Positions 1 to 10,000 of a stretch of 22,030 nt of DNA are shown here, piece by piece. The stretch's first letter is position 1; each line of letters starts with the position of its first letter. A model generated the notes under the pieces. The model worked only from the letters and a program-made list of their open reading frames with translations, had not been told where the DNA came from and did not search any database. The stretch comes from WHSM01 sp050701635 (GTDB lineage Bacteria; Actinomycetota; Actinomycetes; Mycobacteriales; Micromonosporaceae), in assembly GCA_050701635.1 (NCBI GenBank), contig JBOGDF010000044.1:1-22030 (forward strand), in the 5' to 3' direction. Both the position numbers and the translations under genes were made by a program.

Positions 1-3000
1 CGTCGCGGTGCAGCACCACGCCCCCGGGCGCGGCGGTGAGCCGGTATCCCCCGGCCAGGCCGGCCGCCAGCGGTACCAGGCTCGGATCCGGCCCTCGCTC
101 GACGATCGCCGGCCGCACGTCCTCGGGTAGCTGCTGGAGGATCCGGCTGACCTGCAACCGCACGGCCAGCGGCAGCTCCAGGTCGGGCTCGCCGATGATG
201 ATCGTGGGACGGCCAGCAGCATGGTCAATGAAGGGTTCCGCCGCGTCGGCCGGGCGGATGTGCAGTCCGGCCGGCGTCTGAGCCATCTGCCACCCACCGG
301 CGAGCTGATACGTCCCAGGCTGGTCACCGAGTGGCAGGCCGTGCGGGGTACGGGTCGGCGCCGGCTGGTCGGCCGGGTGGACGTAGAAGCGGGTGGCCAG
401 CTCGGGGAAAGTGACCTGGTTGGCGGTGTCGACCGGTACCACCCGTGAGCTCTGCGGCGGCCGTACCGCCAGCGCACCGGCGGGCAGCACCAGCGCGCCC
501 CGGCCGGCGACCCCGCCCAGCAGCCGGTCGGCCAGCCGGGCGGCTTCGGCCTCGCTGATCGGCTGCGCCATCCCGGGGAACTCGACGGTCAACGCGCGGG
601 TGCGGCCCGGGGGCAGGCCGTCGATGAAGCGGCGCACCGCCGCCGGGTCGGTCACCGACGGATCGACCACGAGGGTGGTACGGCGGTCCGGGCGCGTCGG
701 CACGATCGCCGGCGGGGCGTCCGCCGGGTGCAGGACGATCGTGGTGTCCCCGATCGTGATGTCCAGCCCGTTGTCCAGCCCGCCGGACAGCGCCCCGACC
801 TCAGCCCGGTACGCGGCCGCCCGTACCGCATCCTGTTCGCGCCAGGTCTGCTCGTTGCGCGCCACGTTGGCCTGCTGGATGCGCAGCGCCTGCGCCTCCA
901 GGACCTGCGGTGCCGCCTGCCGCTCGTTCAATTCCGCGGCGATGTGCTCCTGCGTGCTCAACGTACGAGGCGGCCGGCCCGCCGCGATCTCCGCCTCGTC
1001 GAACTTCTGCTGCCGCTCGGCCCGTCGCGCCCTCACCGCCGCGTCATGGTCCGGATCGGCAAACCGAGCCCGCGACTCCTCCGCCTCACTCGCCGCACGC
1101 GCATCCTGCTCCGCATGCGCCCGCCGCAATGCCGCGTCCGCGCGCTCGTGCGGGGTCAGGGCGACATGCCCGGCCGGCGCGACCGTGCCCTCGTCGGAGG
1201 TGGGCGCCTCGGCCTTCGTGCCCGGCGCGGCCGGGCGGGGCGGGTCAGCCGGCGTGCCGTCGGTGTGTGAGCCGTCGGTACCGGTGGAGGCCGGCTCGAG
1301 TTCCGTCACGGTGCCTGAGCCTGGCGGTCGGGTCGCGGTACCGCCGCCGGAACCCGCCGGGCCGTCCTGGCCGGCTTCGGCGTTGTGCACGGTGGCCGGA
1401 TAGCCGTACCCGCGACCGGTCCGTCTCGGCCTCACCCGAGCCGGCGGCGCAGCAGAACGCTGCTCCTTGCCCTCGCCGTGCTGCGGGTGCGTCGCCGCCG
1501 GCTGCTCGTCGGGCGGTGGTTCCGGGGGTCGCGGCCGCTTCGAGACCGGTGCGTCGGAGAGGTCCTTGGTGGTCGTGGTGGTCGTGGCAGGTGGAGCGTT
1601 CGGCTGGTGCGTGGTCTGCATGCCCAGCCGGACGGCCGCGTCGGCCTGCACGGTGGGCACCGCCTCGCGGAGCCCCTGCTCGGCATGGGTCACCGCGTCG
1701 CGGGTCGACGGTGTCGACTCGGTATTGTCGGCGCCGGTCGCGGCCATGTACTTGATCACGGCGAGCTGGACGTTCTCGTTGTGGGAGAGCCGGAAGGCGT
1801 CGTCGTCGGGCGAGATGTAGTACGAGACGCTGCCGGGGTCGCCGCTGCGGGCGGCGCGGTTCTCGGCTTGGATGTCGATGTCGCGCGAGGCCTGGGAGCG
1901 GGCGGTGACCCGTACGTGCAGGCCGCCCGCGCCCTTGGAGGCGTTGCTGACCGGGATGTCGACGCCGCGGGCGCCCTGCATGTTGATGACCAGGACATGA
2001 CCGAGTTCGCCGGCTCTGTTGACCACGTCCTTGAAGGCGGTCTCGCGGTTGGTCCCCTGGTCGAGGAACCACCTGGCGTCGATCGCGACGTGCTGCACGC
2101 CCCGCTGAACAAGCTGCGCGGACAGCTTGGCCACGATGTCGTTGCGGTGGGCGAGGATCAGTTGCGGCTGTTTGCTGCCCGAGGTCTGCATGTCGTGGGT
2201 GTCGACGGCGATCGTCTCGAGCTTCCCGTCGAGGCTCGGGCTGACGCTGTCGTCCTCCGTGTTCAGCCGCGAGTCGTAGTAGCGCGGGATCTCGACGATG
2301 TCCTTGGACAGCCCCATCTGCTCGAAGTGCTTACCTTTGCCCAGCGCGGTGCCGGACGCGCCGACGACCCGGTGGTACGTGTCCTTCGAGTAGAGCTGCG
2401 TCGCGGTGATGCTCTTGTGGGTGTTCGCGTCGTCGCGGATCGGGAGGTTGTGCTTGGCCTCGATGGCCTGCGCGAGTCCTCCGTTCCACCGGCTCTCCGT
2501 GGAGGTCTCCGGGTCGTACAACACCTCATGGGTGGTCTGGTCGATGATGTAGATCTTGTCGCCGTATTTGACGTAGTGGACGTCCTCGACGTACTCGAAG
2601 TGCGCGACGGCCGCCATGTTCAGCCTGTCGCTCTCGTCTTTGGACAGCGGTCGGTCCGGTCGGTCGGGGTTGAGCAGGTCCTTGACCTTGTCCAGACCGG
2701 CCCCGGTGAAGGCCATCGACCCACCGGACTGGTCTTGCGGCCGGCCGAAATCGGCCTCGGTCAGCTTGTTGTCGGCCAGGTTGCGGGTGAGGAAGTCCGC
2801 GGCCCAGCGGACCTCGCTGGCCACCTTGTCCGACGCCGCGTTTCCGACGCCTTCGCTGATGATGTAGCTGGTGTTCGAGTAGACGAACGCCTCGTCGACC
2901 TCGTCCACGCTGGCGTCGATCACCGTGCCCTCGGATTCCTTCTGGCCGGGCACCGCCCCGTGTTTGAGGTCGCTGAACGCGACGTCCTGGTGCGTGCCGA

Positions 3001-6000
3001 CGTAGATGGTGGGCTTGCCCTGCACCGGCACGGGGGGCGGCGCGTCCGGGTTCATCCGGTGGACGTCGAAGCCGAGCGGGGTGAGCAGCTGGTCGTAGTG
3101 CTCGAACTCCCTGTCGGCCAGGTTGCCACGAGTGGTGACGACCTGGACGGCGTCGACACCGTCGCGTACCGACTGCCGCGCGGCGTCGACGAGGAACAGC
3201 CAGGACTTGCCTTCGCCGGCCGCCATGTTGACGACCTTGCCGTCGGTGAAGGCGTTCGAGGCGGCAAGCTGCGTCCAGCGCAACGACACGCCTTCCCTGC
3301 GGCGGACGGCCTCGTAGATCGCCGCCACCGCGTCGTCCGGCGTGCCGTACAGCAGCAGATTCTGCAGTGTGTCGTCGGCGAGGTTCACCAGACGTTGGTT
3401 TTCGGGAAGGTGCGTACCGGAACGGGATGCGATGTCATCCAACACCCGTGCGATCTCGTGAGCCTGGTTCGCGCTCGCCAGCAACGCTTCGTACTGCACC
3501 GAGAGCACCAGGTCGGGTGTCTCGGTCCAGCCGCCGTCCGCATTGCGCACGTACGTACGCGCATCGGCGAGCCGGGCGCCGTCGTGGCGCTTGACCTCGC
3601 GGTAAACGACAGGATCGCCGGTGGTCCGATCGCGCACGACCTCGTTCTCGGGCGCCAGCTCGACGGTCCTTCCATCGGTGAGCGGGAGGTGAACCAGCCC
3701 GTCGGTCTTGCGGACAATGAGCTCGCCACCTGCCTGTGGTCCTCCCGGGCCACGGTCGTGAATGGCGCCGTCAGGCAACAGCTCGGTGTCGCTTACCGCC
3801 GAGTCGGTGTCGAGCGACTCGGGATGGTCCGTACCGAGGAGCTCGGCCAGCCGCCTGTCGACGTCGGCGCCGTACTTCGACACCGGGTGGGCGGGCTGCG
3901 GCGACTCGGGCGTGACCGCAGCGGACTGGTCGGGCTGGGGTGGCGCTGGGTGCTCCGTGGCGGTGTCCGCCGGCTTCGGGGGCGGATTGGCGGGGTCTGT
4001 CGCACGCACTGGTCCGGACGTTGGCGGGACCGCCTGCGGCTTCGGACCCCCTGCCACGCTCTGCGGAGGGACCAGGCGCGGGACCTCACGCGGCTCAGCC
4101 GCCGGATGTTGCCCTGCGGGCTGCCCCGTAACCCCCGGCTGCGCTGCCGGTTGCTGCGCTGCCGGTTGCTGGCCGCCGAGCGGTGTTCCACCGGCATTCG
4201 GTACGCCGGACCCAGTCGCGGGGATCTCCCGCCCACCGGTCTGCGCTCCACCGGTCTGCGCAGCACCGGGCGGGTGCGCCTCGGACCCGGTCAGGGTTTC
4301 GCTCTCCGCCGTCGGCTGGTCGGCAGCGTGCAGCACTTCGTCACCGGTAACCGAGCCGGGCGACAGCATCGCGGTTCCGCCACTTTCGGTACCGGCCGGG
4401 GTATCGCCGGTCGGGCCGCTGTCCATCGTCGCCGGACTGTCAACCCCGCTGGCGTCGCCGTCGCTCGCGGTCACCACCGGGATTTGCGACGGAGTCGATC
4501 CTTGGCCACCGATCTGCGCGTCCGGGCCGGGATCTGCGCCGAACTGCCCACCACCTGGCTGGCCAGCGCCGCTCTGCGTTCCCCCGGGCTGCGCTGCACC
4601 TGGTTGCGTACCGGTCCCTGGTTGCGTTCCAGCCCCGGACGGCGTACCGGTCCCGGACGGCGCTGCACCAGGTTGCGTACCGGTCCCGGGCGGCGTACCG
4701 GTCCCGGGCGGCGTACCGGTCCCGGACGGCGTTCCAGTCCCGGGTTGCGTACCGGTCCCGGGCGGCGTACCGGTCCCGGGCGGCGTACCGGTCCCGGACG
4801 GCGTACCGGTCCCGGGTTGCGTACCGGTCCCGGGCGGCGTTCCGGTCCCGGGCTGCGTTGGGTTGGTCAGCGGTCCGGCCGGTTGCGGTCCAACCGGCTG
4901 CGGTCCAACCGGCTGCGGTTCAACCGGCTGCGGCCCGGCCGGCTGCGCCCCGGTGGGGCCCGGGGTGATCGGGCCGGTGGCTGGGCTCGAGCCGGCCGGA
5001 CCTGTATTCCCGGCGGCAGCGGCAACCGAATTCGGACCTGGCGTGCCGGTCGGTCCGGTCGCGACCACGGGGCCGGTCGGACCCGCCGGTCCGGTCGGGT
5101 CGGCGGGGTCGGGGTACTTGACGGTCTGCGGCTCCAGGACCGGGCTGGACGCGGGTGTGGACGCGGGTGTGGACGCGGGTGTGGTCGCCGGTGTGGACGC
5201 GGGTGTGCCGCTGGCGAGGCTGGTCGATGGTGTGCTCGTGCCGCTGGTTGCCGGGGCACCGCCCAGGCTCGTGCTCGGCGACGGATCCGGGATGGTGATC
5301 CCCGGGCGCGGCGGTACCGGGCTGGTCTCCGCCGACCCGTAACCGCCGGTGTCTGTGGCGGCGGGACCGCCCTGTGGGGGCACCGACGTGGTGGCCGGCG
5401 GCGAAGCGACCGGCGGCGACGAGGTGGCCGGCGGCGAAGCGACCGGCGACGAGGTGGTGGGCGGGTTGGCGGTCTCGGGCGGTGACCCGGTGTGCAGGTC
5501 GGGCGGGCTATTCGAGGGCGCGGCCAGGCGATCCCCGATGTATCCACCACTGGCCCCCGCGACGCCGGAGACGCCACCGGAGGTCACCGCCGCGCCGCTG
5601 GCCTTGAACTCCCCTTCAGTTATCGCGGTGGCCGTACCCTCGGCGAGGTACTCGGTGCCAGCCTCGACGAACACCTCCGTCGCTATGTGCGCGGCCTGCT
5701 GACCACCCGATCCACCGGCCACGGCACCAGCACCCGCCGCCGCACCGGGACTGGCCGGCACACCCTTCGCGGCGCCCTGCGCGGCGCCCTCCGCAGCCCC
5801 CTCGGCTACTTCCCCCACGAAACCCCTGGCCGCCGCCTTCAGGGCCGGTGCCGCCGCCAGCCCCAACCCGAACCCGATGCCACCACCCAACGCGCCGATC
5901 CACGCTGACTGACCGAGCTGGTTCCAGTCCAACGATTCGCGCCGACCCTCGCGCATCTGCGCCCACTGCACCGCCAGGTCCATGAAAAACTGCATCCCGG

Positions 6001-6493
6001 TGCCGACCCCCGCCGCCACCAGCACCGACATCGCCATCCTGACCGACAGCAGCCGCACCAGCCGCGCCACCAGCGCCGAATGGGTCAAGAATTTCAACAC
6101 GTTCGCGACCGTCGGAAACGACAAGGCCATCATGAACTCGACCCACAGCATCACCAGTGCGCCGATGATCATCATCTTCACGTACTGGGTCAGCATGCCC
6201 AGGTCCACCGTCGCTGTGCCCAGCCCGCGCAGCGCCTGAGCGGCGTCGCGGAGCAACCCCGGCGCCTTCTTCAACCCGTTCTGCAACGCCTGCTCGGTCG
6301 CGCCCCCCGAAGCTCCGTCGCCGAGCCGCCGCACGCCCTCCTCCAGCAGCGGAGCAGCCTCATCCAACCGCTCTGCCGCCGAGTCCACGACCTGAGCCAG
6401 CGCCAGAATCCGATCCTCGTCAGCGCCGGGGAACTTCTCACCGGAGACGAACTCCAGGAACCCCTCTAGCTTCGGGTTGATCGAAAGCCCCAC
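1..6493 (-). CDS. Giant T7SS-associated protein with SecA-like DEAD motor core (3' end beyond window)
   Basis: This is one open frame of 2164 codons, still open at position 1. It starts at GTG 6493, the first start after an in-frame TAA, with AAAGGG 8 nt upstream. Residues 1-325 are helical, with hydrophobic stretches near 105-125, 150-170 and 195-220, resembling N-termini of actinobacterial T7SS polymorphic toxins. Residues 326-870 are a Pro/Gly/Thr/Ser/Gln linker with tandem repeats. Residues about 1040-1565 match the SecA motor: Walker A GEGKS (K1096), DEVDEA (D1197, E1198), a cross-linking-domain-like part ending in AQAIEAKHNLPI, GASGTA, NMQGARGVDI, and NRAARSGDPGS near 1551. The SecA scaffold, wing and zinc-binding regions are absent. 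Residues 1775-1895 are charged and coiled-coil-like; beta-alpha modules follow to the edge. A role as secreted effector, or as a motor handling T7SS cargo, is inference. Any toxin domain would lie beyond the window. Confidence 0.9.
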   Translation of the reverse strand, partial: MGLSINPKLEGFLEFVSGEKFPGADEDRILALAQVVDSAAERLDEAAPLLEEGVRRLGDGASGGATEQALQNGLKKAPGLLRDAAQALRGLGTATVDLGMLTQYVKMMIIGALVMLWVEFMMALSFPTVANVLKFLTHSALVARLVRLLSVRMAMSVLVAAGVGTGMQFFMDLAVQWAQMREGRRESLDWNQLGQSAWIGALGGGIGFGLGLAAAPALKAAARGFVGEVAEGAAEGAAQGAAKGVPASPGAAAGAGAVAGGSGGQQAAHIATEVFVEAGTEYLAEGTATAITEGEFKASGAAVTSGGVSGVAGASGGYIGDRLAAPSNSPPDLHTGSPPETANPPTTSSPVASPPATSSPPVASPPATTSVPPQGGPAATDTGGYGSAETSPVPPRPGITIPDPSPSTSLGGAPATSGTSTPSTSLASGTPASTPATTPASTPASTPASSPVLEPQTVKYPDPADPTGPAGPTGPVVATGPTGTPGPNSVAAAAGNTGPAGSSPATGPITPGPTGAQPAGPQPVEPQPVGPQPVGPQPAGPLTNPTQPGTGTPPGTGTQPGTGTPSGTGTPPGTGTPPGTGTQPGTGTPSGTGTPPGTGTPPGTGTQPGAAPSGTGTPSGAGTQPGTGTQPGAAQPGGTQSGAGQPGGGQFGADPGPDAQIGGQGSTPSQIPVVTASDGDASGVDSPATMDSGPTGDTPAGTESGGTAMLSPGSVTGDEVLHAADQPTAESETLTGSEAHPPGAAQTGGAQTGGREIPATGSGVPNAGGTPLGGQQPAAQQPAAQPGVTGQPAGQHPAAEPREVPRLVPPQSVAGGPKPQAVPPTSGPVRATDPANPPPKPADTATEHPAPPQPDQSAAVTPESPQPAHPVSKYGADVDRRLAELLGTDHPESLDTDSAVSDTELLPDGAIHDRGPGGPQAGGELIVRKTDGLVHLPLTDGRTVELAPENEVVRDRTTGDPVVYREVKRHDGARLADARTYVRNADGGWTETPDLVLSVQYEALLASANQAHEIARVLDDIASRSGTHLPENQRLVNLADDTLQNLLLYGTPDDAVAAIYEAVRRREGVSLRWTQLAASNAFTDGKVVNMAAGEGKSWLFLVDAARQSVRDGVDAVQVVTTRGNLADREFEHYDQLLTPLGFDVHRMNPDAPPPVPVQGKPTIYVGTHQDVAFSDLKHGAVPGQKESEGTVIDASVDEVDEAFVYSNTSYIISEGVGNAASDKVASEVRWAADFLTRNLADNKLTEADFGRPQDQSGGSMAFTGAGLDKVKDLLNPDRPDRPLSKDESDRLNMAAVAHFEYVEDVHYVKYGDKIYIIDQTTHEVLYDPETSTESRWNGGLAQAIEAKHNLPIRDDANTHKSITATQLYSKDTYHRVVGASGTALGKGKHFEQMGLSKDIVEIPRYYDSRLNTEDDSVSPSLDGKLETIAVDTHDMQTSGSKQPQLILAHRNDIVAKLSAQLVQRGVQHVAIDARWFLDQGTNRETAFKDVVNRAGELGHVLVINMQGARGVDIPVSNASKGAGGLHVRVTARSQASRDIDIQAENRAARSGDPGSVSYYISPDDDAFRLSHNENVQLAVIKYMAATGADNTESTPSTRDAVTHAEQGLREAVPTVQADAAVRLGMQTTHQPNAPPATTTTTTKDLSDAPVSKRPRPPEPPPDEQPAATHPQHGEGKEQRSAAPPARVRPRRTGRGYGYPATVHNAEAGQDGPAGSGGGTATRPPGSGTVTELEPASTGTDGSHTDGTPADPPRPAAPGTKAEAPTSDEGTVAPAGHVALTPHERADAALRRAHAEQDARAASEAEESRARFADPDHDAAVRARRAERQQKFDEAEIAAGRPPRTLSTQEHIAAELNERQAAPQVLEAQALRIQQANVARNEQTWREQDAVRAAAYRAEVGALSGGLDNGLDITIGDTTIVLHPADAPPAIVPTRPDRRTTLVVDPSVTDPAAVRRFIDGLPPGRTRALTVEFPGMAQPISEAEAARLADRLLGGVAGRGALVLPAGALAVRPPQSSRVVPVDTANQVTFPELATRFYVHPADQPAPTRTPHGLPLGDQPGTYQLAGGWQMAQTPAGLHIRPADAAEPFIDHAAGRPTIIIGEPDLELPLAVRLQVSRILQQLPEDVRPAIVERGPDPSLVPLAAGLAGGYRLTAAPGGVVLHRD
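4601..4861 (-). repeat. 18-bp tandem repeat encoding a PGTGTP-like hexapeptide
   Basis: About fourteen near-perfect 18-bp units lie within the linker of the giant gene. They encode hexapeptides of the form [P/Q][P/S]GTGT, with a few variants (GAAPSG, GAGTQP). Units differ mainly at one codon (CCG, CAA or TCC), which suggests expansion by slippage or unequal crossing over. The product is a flexible, uncharged spacer between the N-terminal domain and the SecA-like motor. Confidence 0.9.
4877..4949 (-). repeat. 12-15 bp tandem repeat encoding PQPVG units
   Basis: Five adjacent copies encode GPQPA/V or EPQPV in the giant gene's linker. The unit is 15 bp in phase with the reading frame. It is a second repeat family, independent of the neighbouring PGTGTP array. 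Confidence 0.8.
5147..5208 (-). repeat. 12-bp tandem repeat encoding TPAS units
   Basis: Five copies of a 12-bp unit encode TPAS (one copy TPAT) in the giant gene's linker. A further imperfect repeat at 5389-5460 encodes SSPVASPPAT twice. Together these show that the linker grew from several independent short tandem expansions. Confidence 0.8.
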
Positions 6494-6505
6494 CGCAGAC
6501 GCCCT

Positions 6506-6673
6506 TTAGACGTGCTTGCCGGGATCATCGCAACCCGGCGCAGCCTGCTCGGTATCCGTCTGCACCACCGAGTCCGACAGAGCCGCCGACACATCCACAG
6601 CCCGCAGCACGGCCCTCTTGTCCGGATCGAACATGCTTCTGGACAAGGAACCCGTTGAGTACTCTCGAGCCAT
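6506..6673 (-). CDS. Small unknown protein (55 aa) upstream of the giant gene
   Basis: ATG 6673 is preceded by GGAGGAGGG six nucleotides upstream, one of the strongest ribosome binding sites in the window. The 55-residue product begins MAREYSTGSL and ends in CDDPGKHV. It is hydrophilic, with no signal peptide, membrane segment or WXG motif, and has a single cysteine near the C-terminus. Its TAA stop (6508-6506) is in the same frame as the giant gene, whose GTG follows after only four codons, so the two are very likely co-transcribed and coupled. I do not recognise the family. It could be a chaperone-like partner or a small secreted factor of the giant protein, but nothing in the sequence decides this. 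It is short enough to be missed by routine annotation. Confidence 0.7.
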   Translation of the reverse strand: MAREYSTGSLSRSMFDPDKRAVLRAVDVSAALSDSVVQTDTEQAAPGCDDPGKHV

Positions 6674-7028
6674 TCAGCGCCCTCCTCCGCGCGGCATTAT
6701 CGACCGGTTCGCCGGAACCCTCCTATGTTGGACTTTGGCGGCACCCGGCCGCCGTGCGACAACCGGGGCCGGCCAGGTCCTCGCCGCTGTGCTGCGCGCA
6801 ACGCCGGGAGCAGGTCGGCCCCCAGGATGTGCGACGGGGGTCGCCACTGCGATCCGGCCCTTACCCGCCCAGGCGTGTGTGCGGTGGAACTCCCACCCCT
6901 CCTCACGCCTGGAGGGCATCTGTGGTTCACCTGACCGAAACATTCGCGGCTTCGTGACCTGACCAGGCCCGCCAGCCGTAGTAGAGCCGTTGGCCCCGCG
7001 GATGGGCCTGCGACGAAGGAGGTGGGCG
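6674..7028. other. Divergent intergenic region between the giant-gene operon and eccC
   Basis: These 355 bp carry no convincing coding frame. They must hold the promoters for both directions. A perfect inverted repeat (GGTTC-GCCG-GAACC) lies at 6706-6719, just upstream of the small gene, and could be an operator. The eccC ribosome binding site, AAGGAGGTG, is at 7016-7024. No plus-strand promoter with good spacing was found for eccC. Confidence 0.6.
6904..6928 (-). promoter_or_regulatory. Possible ECF-type promoter for the small gene/giant gene operon
   Basis: On the minus strand GAACC (6928-6924) is followed after exactly 16 nt by CGTG (6907-6904). Spacing and -35 box match the better motifs at 12844 and 16621, but the -10 box ends in G rather than T. 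The implied leader is about 225 nt, long for this kind of gene. This is a weak candidate. Confidence 0.25.
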
Positions 7029-10000
7029 GTGTCCACAGTGCTGTTCCGTCGCCCGGCGCGCCGCACCGGGCCGAAGGCACCGGGCGGCGACCTGCAGATC
7101 CAGGAGCCGCCGGTCCTGCCGGACATCCCGCCCGGCGGCCTGCGGCAGGCGATGATGATCCTGCCGATGCTGCTGATGACCAGCGTGATGGTGCTGATGT
7201 TCCTCGGGCCGACCCGCGGCCCGTTCGGCTGGATCATCATGGGGCTGATGGCGGTGGCGATGGTCGGCCTGGTCGTCGGGCAGTTTGCCGTCAGCAGCAG
7301 CGAACGCAAGCACCGCATGGGCGGCGACCGCCGCGACTACCTGCGGTACCTGGCGCAGCAGCGCCGGAGGGTCCGCCGCTCGGTCGAGGAGCAACGCCAG
7401 GCGAGCGCCTGGCGACACCCGGACCCGGTGGGCCTGTGGTGCGTGGCGCTGACCACCCGCCGCTGGGAACGCCGCCCCACCCACCCGGACTTCCTGGAGG
7501 TACGGGCGGGCAGTGGCAGGCAGCGGCTGGCGGTACGGATCGCGCCGTTGCAGACCAAGCCGCTCGAGGACCTGGAACCGTTGTCGGCGAAGTCGCTGCG
7601 CCGGTTCATCGAGGCGTACACCACGATCGCGGACGAGCCGGTTGCGCTGTTTCTGCCGAGGTTCTCCGCGATCCACATCACCGGCGAGGACCGCAGAGAC
7701 GTACTCCGGGCCATCGTGGCCCAGATCGTCACCTTCCACGCCCCCGAGGAAGTGGTGGTCGCGTTGTGCGTCTCGGCGGACGCTGTCCCCGAGTGGGACT
7801 GGCTCAAGTGGCTGCCGCACACGCAACACCCGGTCGAACAGGACGCCGCCGGCGCTTCCCGGCTGGTGGCCGGCAGCCTCGAGGCGCTGGAGCGGCTGCT
7901 GGGCGAGGCGTTCCTCAGCCGCCCCCGGTTCGAGCCTGGCTCGACGGCCAGCCGGGACGAGCCGTACGTGCTGGTGATCTGCGACGGCGGGCATCTCCCG
8001 GCCAACGCGCGACTGACCTCCGTGGGCTACCGCAACGCGGTGCTGATCGACCTGGACACCTGCCCCTCGACCACCCCGCGCGGCACCCTCTGGCTGGACC
8101 TCGCCGACGGTGAGCTGCACCAGGTGACGTACGACGCGGTCGGCCGGGAGAACCGGTCGCGGCTGGCACGACCGGACGCCCTGAGCGCCGGACGGGCCCG
8201 TGCCCTCGCCACGAACCTGTCTCCGTACCGACTGAGCATCGCCTCCGAGCCCGCCGAGCAGGCCATCAAAACCGACTTCACGATCGGTGCGCTGCTCGGC
8301 ATCTCCGACCTTGCGAACCTGGACGTGGCCGGGGGCTGGGCGAACCGCTCGCCGGCGGACCGGCTGCGGGTGCCGATCGGGGTCGACACCGCCGGCGACC
8401 CGGTCGAGCTGGATCTCAAGGAGTCCGCGCAGGGGGGCATGGGCCCGCACGGCATGCTGATCGGCGCCACCGGCTCGGGCAAGAGCGAGCTGCTGCGCAC
8501 GCTGGTGCTGTCGCTGGCGATGACGCACTCCTCCGAACTGCTCAACCTCGCCCTGGTCGACTTCAAGGGCGGCGCGACGTTCCTCGGGCTGGACCAGCTT
8601 CCGCACACCTCGGCCCTGATCACCAACCTCGCCGACGAGGCCGCGCTGGTGGGCCGGATGCGGGATGCGCTGCACGGCGAACTGGTACGCCGGCAGGAGC
8701 TGCTGCGCAGCGCCGGCGGGTTCAGCTCAGTGCTCGACTACGAGCGGGCCCGCGCGCAGGGCGCGCCGTTGGACCCGCTGCCGACCCTGTTGGTGGTGGT
8801 GGACGAGTTCAGCGAGCTGCTCGCCACACAGCGCGACTTCATCGAGCTGTTCGTGATGATCGGCCGGCTGGGCCGGTCGCTGGGCGTACATCTGCTGCTG
8901 GCGAGCCAGCGGCTGGACGACGGCCGGATCAGCCAGCTCGAGTCGCACCTGTCGTACCGGATCGGGCTGCGTACGTTCTCGGCGATGGAGTCCCGTTCGG
9001 TGATCGGGGTACCGGACGCGCACGAGCTGCCGCCGCAGCCCGGCAACGGGTACCTGCGGACCGACGTGTCTACGCTGATCCGGTTCAAGGCAGGGTACGT
9101 GTCCGGGCCGTACCGGCCGAAGCCCACCCGGCGCGGTGAGGTGGTGCAGCGGCAGGTCATGCCGTACCTGCTGGACGAGGTGCCGTGTCCGGCGCCGTTG
9201 ACGCCGGACGCCACCGCGCAGACTGCCGACGAAGCCGAGTCGGAGGACAAGGACGCGCCGAGCGTGCTGTCGGTGGTGACGGCGCAGCTGGCCGGCCAGG
9301 GGCCGCCGGCGCACCAGGTATGGCTGCCGCAACTGGCCACACCGCCCACGTTGGACCAGATGCTGCCGCCGCTCGCACCCGACCCCGACTCCGGGCTGAC
9401 CGCTGTGGGCTGGCCGGGCAACGGCGCGCTCAAGGTGCCTGTCGGCTTCGTCGACAAGCCGTTCGAACAGGCCAGGGAGTTGTTGACGATCGACGTGTCG
9501 GGCGGCGGCGGCCACCTCGGCATCGCGGGCGGTCCGCAGAACGGCAAGAGCACCCTGCTGCGTACGGTGATCTGCGCGCTGGCATTGACCCACAGCCCGG
9601 CCGACGTCCAGTTCTACTGTCTGGACTTCGGCGGCGGCACCCTGGCCTCGCTGTCCGACCTGCCGCACGTCGGCAGCATCACCAACCGGCTGGACACCGA
9701 CCGGGTCAACCGCACCATCGCCGAGGTGAGCGCGCTGATCGCCGATCGCGAACGCCGGTTCTCCGACCTCGGCGTGGACGGCATGCCGGCCTACCGGCAA
9801 CGCCGCGCAGCGGGCCTCGTCGACGACCCGTACGGCGACGTGTTCCTCGTGGTCGACGGCTGGTTCACGCTCCGCCAGGAGTTCGAGCAGGCGGAGGACA
9901 CGATCCGGCGGATCGCCGCCCGGGGGCTGAACTTCGGCGTTCACCTGTTACTGACCGCGTCCCGGTGGTCGGAGGTGCACCACGGGATGCGCGACCAGAT

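Noticed and set aside
1385..5485. A 1366-codon open frame on the plus strand
   Set aside because: It lies codon-on-codon opposite the giant minus-strand gene. The minus frame shows recognisable SecA motifs throughout; the plus frame is a GC-bias shadow with no recognisable domain.
6696..6701. GATAAT on the minus strand as a -10 box for the 55-codon gene
   Set aside because: It has no matching -35 box at normal spacing, and the transcript would start on the ribosome binding site. Possible but unsupported.
6927..8675. A 582-codon minus-strand open frame over the start of eccC
   Set aside because: Antisense to a clear eccC reading frame, with composition typical of a reverse-strand shadow and no domain signature.
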